From Pachyseris speciosa (lineage: Eukaryota > Cnidaria > Anthozoa > Scleractinia > Pachyseridae), in NCBI GenBank assembly GCA_016490735.1, contig JAEMWC010000341.1, positions 152,501 to 216,500 of the forward strand: a stretch of 64,000 bases of DNA, read 5' to 3'. Within the stretch, counting starts at the first letter, position 1, and every line of letters begins with the position of its first letter. Shown here piece by piece: positions 35,001 to 47,000 of this stretch. Below the pieces are notes generated by a model. The model saw only the letters and a list, made by a program, of their open reading frames with translations, ran no database searches and was not told where the DNA came from. Position numbers and translations under genes: made by a program.

Positions 35001-38000
35001 ACGGTCCCTCCCGGATTAAGAACCTCGAGGCTGAAATTTGGCCAAATAAGCAAAATCATCCTTACGACCTATTTAATTAGGTAAAGCAACTTCAATGGTT
35101 TCTCTTACCTTTTATTGACTTTACAACTGCCAGCTTCTGCTTGGAGGCGTAAGACCAGTCCGATTCCTCAGTCATGGAGTTGCTGGAAAGTCGGTCTACA
35201 AGACACGACTCCTTGTTCAAGTTCTGTAGTGAGTAAGGGCAGCCAAACGTGCTGTGATGGGTGGAATACTTGGCTCCCTTCACGTGACCGATGCCCTTGC
35301 ATCCGGGAGTTGGACATGCAGCGCTCGAGATCTTCTCGCGCGTCGCTGAGGAACAAAGAAAAGTTATGCGTGAGTGACAAAACAACCGACAAATCTCGGC
35401 AATGAATGTTTTTCCATTGAACTTGCGACGATGTTTCTTTTAGCTTACATAAAGTGACAATGCCAGGCAAGACGGGTGTTTGAACATTTTACGTATTTAC
35501 CAAAAGCCACGCACGCTGAACACCGATTTGAAGGAAATTTGACTTACATGAGCTCTCGGCCTTTTAATATTCGGCTAATTTTGCTTCTAAAAACACTGAA
35601 CTACATTTGTTAAGTTTGTTTATAGCCGAGTCAGTTTCAGTTGACGTTCTTCAGTGTTCCAGGAATTCTTTCTTAACAACCACTGTCACCCTTTTCTTTT
35701 GCACAACATCAAACCATTAGTGATGATGATCTACGTCACACACGAGTGTTATAAAACGTGCCGGGAGCGTGTGGTAACATGAAAGGCATTGTGAAGACTT
35801 CAGAGACCAAAAAATCACCACGCCTTTCTTCTGACCATGAAGAAACCACCATATTGTATCACTCAATTATTCAGACATTGACAAATGCCAAGGCTAAGCA
35901 AAGATTAGCATGTGATGAACACACTCCCTCTTCTGGTAGTTTGCTTTTGCTAAAGAGGGAGAACTTACTGAGGGGCGTCTCCATTGCGTGGCCAGTCTTT
36001 TCGCACCATCCGCATGGGTACAAATCCAAAGATTCAGATTCAAACCAGTCATCATAAATGTCATCCCAGCCATCGAAGTGAACTCGCAATCGAAACTCGT
36101 TCACTTCAGCTATGGTGGCAGCTCTAACCATGGAGGCATTTCTCTTGTCAACCGCTTCAAGCTTCTGACCTTCTTTAAAACTTGGTGGAGAACGCTACGG
36201 AGAACAGTAGAGGAGGTAAATTAGTTACCGACTAATTCAAGCGATGATAAGATGTTTTGGTCGGAGTGCATTGTCATGGAATAAAGAGAGACCCTCAGTC
36301 TCCGACACGAGTGGGGCCATGGGTGTCTATTCCGAGCCCCTTGATGGATGCAGTTATTGCTGAGCTACTACAAAACAATGAGCCCTCTAAATCATCTACC
36401 TTGTGACACGCCTACTGCAATAAGAATAAACAGAACCTTAATCGATAGTCTCTGACAACCTTTTTTCTATTTTTTGTTGCATTACAAATTTCGCAGACAA
36501 GAGAAAAGAATAACTACATGTAACTGACAATTTGACAATTTTTCTTCCACCAGTTCAGACTTGAAGCAATCCCTTCGCCATCACGAGTTTGTTGAGATAA
36601 ACGCAATGGCCCCAAACCCAACGGGAACCAGAGGGAACTTTTTTTGTGCGGACCTTATCCGCGATTTTCCCCCGTAACCGCCTAAGGAGTTAATGTCTGT
36701 TGACAGTTTTGCAGTTACGATAAGTTTTGCATTTTGCTCACCGTCTTAAACAAGTGCTTAGCTGCCGCTATGGAATTTGTAGACCTCAAGTATTGCTCCC
36801 AGCGAAAAGTATGAAAATCGTCATCTGAATAAAAATTGAGGGACGTATAGCAGATAAGTAAAATGTACTGAATATAAAATCTATTATCAAGTGGCGAAAT
36901 CAGGGAAATCGGAGAGGGAGAGGCCTACGCATTTGTTTTCCCCACCACAATACCTTGCAATACGTTAGATGCAATATCGTCACGTAGCGCCGCATGGTAC
37001 GACGTTTAGGCTGCTCAGAGAGCAAAAATATCTTATGATTTTTAACAATGACCCTTGACAACTAATCAGTAAAGAGGGTTAAGTTTTAATATTAGAACCC
37101 AATGGTAAAACGGTCAAGGCATGTCGGGCTTTCATACAGCTTTCATAAAGTAAGTTCGGAAGTGATTATTATTTTTTTTTTTGGGAGGGGGGAGGGAGGG
37201 GGTTGGGTGGGGTAGGGGGTGTAGAGGCATTCAGCGCTGTGGCTCTGGTATGAAGGCCATCGTTAGAGACCTAAGGAAATTAGTGTAAACTGAAGATTAA
37301 AAGAGAAGAGCAAATGGTTTATGAATTGCAACCAATGGCTTGGCTAATTTCACTGTTCTTCGTTTGCATCTAGGATAAGATTGATTGGTTTGAATTTTCA
37401 GGAACTTTGGCGCACAAAACACTTACATATGTACGGCCTTGAAAACGGCTACTGTTTACCCTCATGTTGCAAACTAGCCATTCTCTCGACTGCAATAAAA
37501 ATAACGAAGCTTTGACTGCATTTTCAGACGTGCATTTCGGACTGTATTCAGGTTTATGGTTTAACTATATTTCGTTGTTTCCTCAAATAACGCTTTAACT
37601 CACCATTTGGAGGGTTTAAATTCCTGTTATTCTCTCTGCACCACCCCACTGGTCTGATGTAAGGGCAATCGTCCCCACACCAGTAGTCATAGGAGTCGTC
37701 CCATTCGTCAAAGTGCACTAGAAAGTAGTTGCCAATCACATTTGTTACCGAAGCAACGCAAATAAGGTCAGGGTTCATGCGATCCACTGCCTCTAGCTTC
37801 ATTCCAATCTTGAAGCCATGCTTGGTCGGTGATATCTGGCCAAAAAATGAATAAAGATGCATAAATGTGGTGAAAAAAACTTCAGATTTTAATTGTCTGA
37901 CATTCGCACGTTCACAGAGCGTCCCTTGGTATACGCGTCATACGTTGTCTGGTACAAGGACTCTAAGATGGGTTTTATTTTCTCCTTGAAGGGCAAATGC

Positions 38001-38021
38001 CACAAATCGTAGAGTCATGAC

Positions 38022-38085
<64 letters not shown>

Positions 38086-41000
38086 TAACGATATTTATAC
38101 AGGAAAGCTCTCTCACCAGTCTGTGATCTACAAAGTAATTTCTTTGTTGGACAACACATGCTTTGAGGGTAAAACATTTCTTATAGTTCCTGCAACTTGA
38201 CAAATTAAAGTTTGATATCGCTGGTTTTAAGCCCTGGCCAAACGCTCGCAATATTTCAACACAACATCTTGCAACATTGTTGCATCATGTTGTGACGATG
38301 TTGTGAAGGGGCCAGCCAAACGCACGCAACATTTCAACCCAACATTTTAAACCCCGGCCAAACGCTCGCAACATTTCAACGCAACATCCTGCAACATTGT
38401 TGAGCACAGCATGTTGCACACGTTTGGCCACCGTGTTGCGATATGTTGCAACATGTTGGATGGTGTTGGTTCAAATTTGAAAACGGTCAAATTTTTCGTG
38501 CAACATTTTGGATGTTGCATGATGTTGCACTCGTTTGGCCACATTCACGCAACAGTGTTGCACTAGGGCATGCGTGCTAGGTCGATTTGCTATTTCAAAG
38601 CGCCAGAACACAACATGTTGCACACGTTTGGCCACCCTGTTGCGATATGTTGCAACATGTTGAATGGTGTTGGCGCATAAACATCGACAACCCATAAAAT
38701 CTTGCTTTGAAATGTTGCGAGCGTTTGGACGGGGCTTTATTCAGATCTGATTAATTTGCCCGTACCTGATATTGTACATTGATCAGTGACCTCAGGGGTT
38801 CAAAGATTCATTAAATCATTCCGCTTTTTAATTAAATGGACCACGGCAGCAAAAGCCAAGAAACGAAGCTTGTCTGGAAGTTTTCTTTTCGATCACCCTA
38901 GTTTATTCAGCTTGTACGGCCCTGAATGTAGCTAAGCTGTCTTCGGTTACGTAAAAATAAAGTGTTTTACGACTTCGACGTTCTAGAAATGCTACGTGAA
39001 ACCTAGGAACGCTTCTGCAAGACGAAAACAGGTGAAACATATGCTAGATGAAATTCTCAGGCAAGCCTAAAGTTAGTTGACTGAAGGTTGTGCATCATTT
39101 TTTTGCCTTTGGCAACGATTTCATGTTATCCGCCTTTGGGACCTTGTTTCCCTTACTTGGCTTCCCTGCGTGAACTTCATTTTCGCGATGAATTTTATAC
39201 AAATTCAACTCACAGGCTTGAAGAGGTGCTCTGGAGCTGCTTTAGCCTCACATGCCTTCAAGTAACTATCCCAGTTAAACTCAGAAGCCGAGATGCCTAA
39301 AACAAATACAAAAAAGGAGAAATAAGTACTGGGCTGTGTCAAGAAGTTATAATCGTACCAAGCCATGTATACCCTTTGGATAACTATATAAAACTCTTTG
39401 ATATAACTAACTGTACAAAACCCTTTATCGTATCTCTCACTTAGGACGCGTGCTGTGATTGGTCAATTTTGCGGGCCATATTCTACAGTACGGCCCGCTT
39501 GACTTCAACTAGTTTTCTTTCCCGTGCATCGGATTAACCTCAGAGATAAAATAAATATCTTACTAATCCCGTTTTCTCGGTCCGTACTGTAAGTTACGAA
39601 TCCTCGTTTTTTTCCCATTAATTTATGGCCCGCGCGCTTCGCGCTTGAGCCATAAATCAACGGGAAAAAAATCGGTCCGTAACTTACAGAGGTATGTATA
39701 CTGTTTGGAAATGATGCATTTTGCAAAATTTTCATCAACGCCATTCAAAGAAAAAATAAAACAGTTGAAACTTGATTGGAAACTAGAAACAAACATGCAA
39801 ACTAGATTGGAAAATGCAAACAAACGATGGAATAACCAAGCTTGGGGCCATGGGGAAGAAACGTTTAGTTTGTTAGAACAAAATGTTACGAAAAAGAAAG
39901 AAAATTGTTTCATCTGGTTTAAATCTTGTAAGGAGTGAGAGGTTGCTTCTGCTGCTGAAAATACATTATGCTTCATGAGCTGTTTAGTGCAACATTAAAT
40001 CTGATGTTGCGAATTCAAGTCACAGTCAGAAAAAAATTGTTTTCTACCTTCCATAAAAAAAAGCCCGCTAATAGAACATTTCGCTATTTCATGTAAAGAT
40101 TTCACATCGAATTGAAATCAAGGGAAGTATATATGCAACGGTTTTAATGCACAGAGGAGGAAAAAACAGGGAAAGAGAAAAGAAAATCTATGAGGAATGG
40201 TAAGAACAGCTTTCTAAACCTACTCCTGGTATCAGAAGTCCACAACGGTCTCCAAGGCAAACGTTTCCGCCAAAGCAATAACCCTGCATAGCTATCAGAA
40301 TTCTCCCCCCTCACCCCCCCCCCCCAAAAAAAAAAGAAAAAAAAATTCCAGCTTGTGTTTCTCTTACTTCGAGGAGGATTCAGGCGCTGTCCATTCTTCT
40401 GACACCAACCAACAGGAAACAGGAAAGGCGAATCGGCACTCGTCCAGAAGTCATAACTCTCGGACCAACCATCAAAGTGAAGCCTCATGCGAGTTCCTTT
40501 AACTCTAACCACTGTACAAACACAAATAAATGAAGGATGTTTAGGGTCAACTGCCTCCAGTTTCATGTCCTTCTCGAATCCACAGGTCGTTTTGCCTTCT
40601 AAATCAAGAAACGGATTTTCCTGCAATGAAACAAGAAAGGATAAATAAGCTGACGAGCAGGACCTAACAACAGTCAGCGTTCTTGGTCTAAATGTTGATA
40701 ATTCTAGTAGACTGCGTTTGCTTGCACTCTGAATTTTAAGACTACGAAAGAATGTAGGAATGGCAGCTGTGGTTTCTGCTTCGCCCTCTGCGATGTCTTG
40801 GTACCTAGCACATTGCTTCGTTTTACTGCTGTACGATATTTAACAACTGTTCTGCGAAATCGCGTGGAACTTCGCCAACGAGGCCGTAGGCCGAGTTGGC
40901 TAAAATCAGGGGATATCCCACAGGACTGAGCAACTATAATTGTTTCATTCATTACTCAACACATTGATCACAAAAGTACAAGTTAACTATGTCTGTTGTA

Positions 41001-44000
41001 GAATTAAGCTGGAATCGCCGCCATTTTTCTCCGCGAGACACGAAATTGCGTATATCGCAGGAGATCTGTTGAGCGCGCACGACGAAAATTAAGAGCGCTA
41101 TAACCATCACAATGCGTTGAATATTAATAATAACGATTAACAATTATTCACCGAAGTGGAGGTGAATAGTGGTGAATATTTACCGAGCCGTACAAGCTGA
41201 ATAGTTAGCGGACTAAAACGTTACTTTTTTTGTGGCAATATACCGACAAGCGGTCGGCAATTGTAAAATCTCGCGCGCCGGCTGCGCGGAGGTGAATAGT
41301 ACTTGCTAATCACCTCCGTGTTAACCAATTAGAGCGCGCGATAAGCACTATTCACTTGTGTGGTATATCCTAATACGCAATACTGTGCAATTCCTGCGGC
41401 CACCAATTTAGAAAAGCGTTTCTCGATGACGCGACCGTAAGTTAACGGAAACCTTGGTCGTTTTCAAGCGTCAAGAACAACATGGCGTTAAAATGTAACG
41501 GCATTTATTAATTAGATCCTTAGAAAAGGCGCTCTCTGATTAGCTGAAAGCTTTGTTGCTATAACTTTAGGGAAAAAAAGAACATATATAAGTGGTTACT
41601 TCCTAGAGAAAAGAAACCATGTTGCTACTCTCTATTCGTTATAATTTTACGGAAGTTTTTCGCTCTCCTAAACTCTTTCTTAATTAAGACGGAGATTTGA
41701 GCTTGAAAAGAAAAACAGTGACCAAACCGGACACTAAGCGTACGAAAGACACACCTGTTTGAAGACACTGACAGGCACAGCTTTCGCCCCACAAGCGGAA
41801 AGATATTCTACCCAAATAAACGGTTTGGTGGAGTCATACGGAACTAGGAAAAAAAATCAAAATGTCGTTAAATTAAAATTAAAATTAAAGCAAAATAGCA
41901 CAAAAACATAGAGAATAGCATAGAATTCTCGTTAGCGACTCACCATCCTCCCCTTTCATGAGGTCCGTTGCATTTAAAGAAGCCTTCTTAAATTTTAGCT
42001 TGTGTTTCATGCGTTTTCGTTTTACTTTGAAGGTTCTGCGGGCTCCCAACATTTTTGAGACGTTTTCCTGGGATGGCGATGTTTCCTGACAAAAAATAAA
42101 ACAAGCCTTCCTTTTAGCGTTTAGCAGCACATAACAAAGGAAGGAAAAATTGTATGGTCCTTGTTTTTATAGAAGCTTGGGAGCTTATTTAATATGAACG
42201 AGATTTCATCCATTGTCATATGAAAACCTTGTGGGTAAAAAGAGGCTGAAATTTGAGTACGTGTTACGAACATACCACAAGCTGAAATCTAGTCAGCGTA
42301 GTTTGAGCGGAGCTTGCATAAAGTGGGCCCCGTTAACACTTGGTTCTATGGTGACAGAAATCAATTGCATTCCTTGGTTTGTTAACTTTCGCAGCAACCA
42401 ATGAATTCGGTTGAATGAACAGACTATATTGCACGATAGTACCAAGGCTTCAAGCCGAGGATGGAAACGACCGCGACCAAGACAGCCAAATCAGGCTGAG
42501 GGTAAAAGATCCGTGTAAACGCTCACCGAAACATTCACATAGCTGGCAGTTGTTGGGCAATGTTGTGCAGTTGTTGGACAGTGTTGGTTCAAACGGTCCT
42601 AACAAGTGCCAGCGATGTTGGATACACTCTGGAAAAGCAATGAGTTCTGGGACAAAAACTAGCCACAAACCTGCCTCAGCTGCAGCTTGTTTGCCATTTT
42701 GAATCGCGAGTCCAACATTGTTGCCGATCCCGTTCAAATTGTTGGTCTACGCTTCAATGATAACAACACGAAAGCCGAAATGTTGGGACTTGTTGACTTC
42801 AAAGTTTGAAACCTTTAAGACTTTGTCCAACAACTGCCAACAACATGCAACGCCGTGTTCAAATGCACCCAACATGTTGGCCCAACGATGCTGGATGATG
42901 TTGGTCCAACAATATTAGTTTTGGATGATGTTAGCCCAACAATATTGGATGATGTTGGCCCAGCAATACGGGATGATGTTGACCCAACAATGTTGCGCGC
43001 CTAGTGCAAAGGGCTTTACCAGGTAAGAGGTAGGTCCTAATAGAACACCTCTTCTTCGCACTCTGTTTTTACTTACTTGATCACCATCGCCTTTAGCTGA
43101 AAGGACAGGCTTTTTTCCTTTGTCCTTTTTCTTCCTTTTCACAATCTTGCCGTCCACTGTCTTAGCATGACGGACGTACTCTCTTCCTTTATTTCTTCTT
43201 CCGGTGTAAACTCCTACACAAGACAGACTGCAAAATCTCCCCGAGGCCGAGAATTCGTGGGGCAGACCCGTTTTTCCGCAGACCTCGCAAGAAAGTAGAC
43301 CGCTGGTGTCAGGTGACGCGGACGCTTCCATGTTGTCTCGGGAACTGAATGCTGCCGTTAAAGAGACATATTTAACAAATTAGTCAAATTAAATGGGAGT
43401 CTACAGGCTGGATAATATTTTGTACTGAGTGGCAGCTCGGTGGCTTCGTGTAAAGTAATTTCACAGGATTTGGTCAATACAATTTTCTGCACTTGCGTAT
43501 TTCACAATTTCAGCGAGACTTCTTGTTGTCAAGGAAACCTGTCAACTAACCAGGAGCCCATAACTAACTAACGAGTCCCTGATGAGGGACTGGAAGTCCA
43601 ACGGAAAAGTGGTTTCAAGTTATTAGCAATTTTCAAATTGGCGTTTAAAAGTTAAAGCACCGCATCTCATAATTAATGAAGCCGTAAAGCGTAGCAAGAC
43701 AAGATCGAGGCGTATTAAAGAAGAAGGCCTTTGTAAGAAGATTAAAACCGGTTCGAATGGGCTACGTCATTGTGAAAAGTGACGAGGTTACACATTATAT
43801 CAGGGATTAAATACGTTCGCACATTCAAATTGAACCCCTCTAGACCCTGTGTCTTTTAATAGACCAGAGATTTCAGTAGAAGCGAGAGTAAGGTCCTTAT
43901 CTTTATCATCCCCAAGTGTCTGCTCTACTTAATTAGGAAAGAATCTTGGTTGGGTTGCTTTATATTTAGCGAACTTAGACTCAAGTTGGACAATTCTCTC

Positions 44001-47000
44001 CGCAAGCGCTGTCAATCAGAGTCGGCTATCGAAAATTAATACAAATCTACTAGCCTTCTATCAGGAATGCCGTTTCTTATTGGGAACGTTACTCGCATCT
44101 ATTCTGTTTTAGTATAAATCTACTAGCGTTCTATCATGAAATGCCGCTCTCTCATTGGCTATGCTACTCGCTATCTATTCTGTGATAGATAGTGAGTAGT
44201 TGTTGTCAACTAAATGGCGGCCGCTTCTTTGCGTTTTCGAAGTGTCTGCGAGGAGGATTTAGATAATTTACTTGTTTGTTTTTGAACGACTAGTGGATTT
44301 ATACTAAAACAATTAGATTATTCTCTCTCAATTTCTATGCCTGATAGCTGATTCGGGCTTCGCCCTCATCAGCTATCACGCGATAGAAATCTCGAGCTCA
44401 TAATCTAATTGTTAAGCAGATACTAGTGAGTAGCGGTTGCCAACACAATGGCGGCCGCTTCTTCGCGTATTTGAAGTGGCTGCGATGAGTATTTAGATAA
44501 CTGATTTACTTGTGTAGTTTTGTACGAAAGTAGATTTATACTAAAACATGCGTACAATTAGCTGCGCCCTCATCAGCTGTCACGCGATAGAAATCGCGAG
44601 CTCATAATACAAATTGTTAACTAGAAAGCACTTGTAGGTACCAAGTTCACTTGGTTCAGTTTGCTAAGAAATCAGAGAATCAAATGTTTGAAGGACTCTA
44701 AGGAACAGTGCAAACAATTTCTCGTTCTTCAAACAATAATAGAGCTTACGCAACTACCATGGCAACGGCATCGAAAACCTAAATTTCAAAATATGAATTC
44801 ACGTTCTACTAGCTACTCTGCTTTTAGTCCAACTTAGTCAACTTCTATAAAGTGGGCGAACTATCTAATGAGAAACTAAATTAGCGGGAACAACGCTAAA
44901 ATTAAGGAAAAGACAGAAAAAAATCACCGTCATGCACTCACGCTCTCCCACTGACAAAACTTTGAAGTGGACATTTCCGCTTTTGTTTTTCAGAGGACGG
45001 AAAGAAACGTACCAAAATGTAAATCGCAAGAGTTTGTTTAAGGGCGTTTTTGTCGTCACTGCTTAAGTTACCGCCTGATAACTTAAAACCGCAGACTCCG
45101 TCTGCATGCTATAGGGAAAACAGGGTAAGATTAGAAAAAGTGTGGGTTTTTGTTCCGTTTAGTTACCTTTGCTTGGACTCTTCTTTCCTTTTTTGCTGTT
45201 CTCACTTTCGCTTGTTTTGCGATGCTGCGTCGGTGTACTCCACTCGTACTCGCCATTCTCCGTTTCAATAGTGCTCACAATTTCCAGGGTACCAAACTCA
45301 GTCAGCTTAAACTTCAGATTGCTCCCTAGAAAATTGTTTAATATAATCAGCAACGATATATTAAGTTAGCGTAGATTCAAGTCATATTAAAAAGGGAAGC
45401 ATGAAGTGGGAAATGTTTGTTATGAGGAAAAACTTGAGGGTTTAGGTTTAGCCTTTGGCTAAACTTGGGTTCACTATCCCACCCTGTACTAATAATTTTA
45501 CCACAATTGTTAGTAATCTCTGCAGTCTGATTGGCTAATGTGCCGTTGTCGACAAGAGTACAGACAATGCTAATCAACATTCTATTTGTTTTTTTACAAC
45601 AATATCAACATCATACAAAATGAAATTGCATTGAGTGGCACGTTGACGCGGGAAGCGTGGTTTTGCCTCTTAGCAACAACAATGTTCGTCAGCACAGTGA
45701 CTGTGATGACGAATATCGTTTTCGAGAAGAGTACAGACCACTCTAAACCACATTCGATTTGTTAACGGGAACAGTTTAACAAGGATGAAAAACAGATCAC
45801 TGCGGTCATTGATGATCGCTCGTTGAACTACTAGCCAAGGAGACACCTTTTTACAAAGTGGGTGAAAACCTTGGCATTCATATCCGGTAGCCTCGCAGCT
45901 CCTATAAGCTCTAAATTTCAGTGGCGGGGATAGTGTCGCAGTTTTAGAGCTTGGGTCCATTGTTTGTGTTGTTTGTTCTTCTGTCTCACCTGAAGGGTGC
46001 TCTCCAATCAGATGAGACCTTGTAAGAACTGCGAGGTGACCCTTCATATCATGAAATGCAATAAATTTACACCTTTATGTTTTTCATAGGAGATTCTGGA
46101 GGTCAAAGCTTTATCAGACATTACCCGGTAATGTAGCAATTCCATCTTTCCAATCCAACGCCCCAAAAGGATCGTCACCATCATCGGTAGTTTTTTTGTC
46201 CGCGGTAGAATTTGTTCCACCGTTACTTAAACTGCTCAAATTTTTAATCTCTGGTTCTTTGGTGACAGGGGTACAAATTTCAGCAGCGTCCGCTGATGAC
46301 GTATTTTTGAATTCGTCAAGGTTGTCCTCAGTCTTGACGGCAGGTAAGGAAGAAGAGCTTGCTTCTGGGAAAGGTTTCGATCTTATGACCAGATTTTCTA
46401 TGTGAAAAGAGGAACAGTTAGTTTTTAATTTCATAACAACTGCATCTTTCTTTGATAGCAGTTTTGGTTACAAGGTACATGCGCCTTTTACTCGAACGAT
46501 TCTATGAAAGCAGGCTGAATTCCTGGAGTTGCTTTGCCTTACGCTGCACGAAAAATCGCCTTGACGACCACAGGCGGTTTGAAATTTGTCAATGGACATG
46601 TCAGCGAGGGGAAAGAAATCAAAGGATGTCCTTGCTATCCCTTTGGCACAGTGAAGCCCTTCTTTGATTGTTAGAGCGTTTTTCAATTGAGTGCGTAAAA
46701 CCAAACCCAGAGTAATTACTCTGACCAATCACAATAGCCGGACACAAACAGCGCAATGAGCCAATCAGAAGACGAAGCAATAACGTGTAACCGGCGACGC
46801 AAAGGGCGGGAAAATGTGAGTACGTGCAACCTCGATTGGTTTTGGTTTTGCTTCTCATTGGTTGAAAAAAGTGGCACGAGTTTTACTGGCAAATCACAGG
46901 GCGAAGCAGTGCAAAACCAAAGAGGACGCAATTTACTTTTCTATGCTCAATTGAAAACCTCATTAACCAAGACAGGACAAAGTTGTTGCTAAACAGCACA

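Noticed and set aside
37938..38251. Minus-strand frames rich in Tyr or Ile
   Set aside because: They are translations of a TAA microsatellite inside an intron.
38228..38742. Regularly spaced repeated motifs considered as a CRISPR-like array
   Set aside because: Motifs occur in both orientations with irregular spacing, as in a foldback transposon, and the DNA is eukaryotic.
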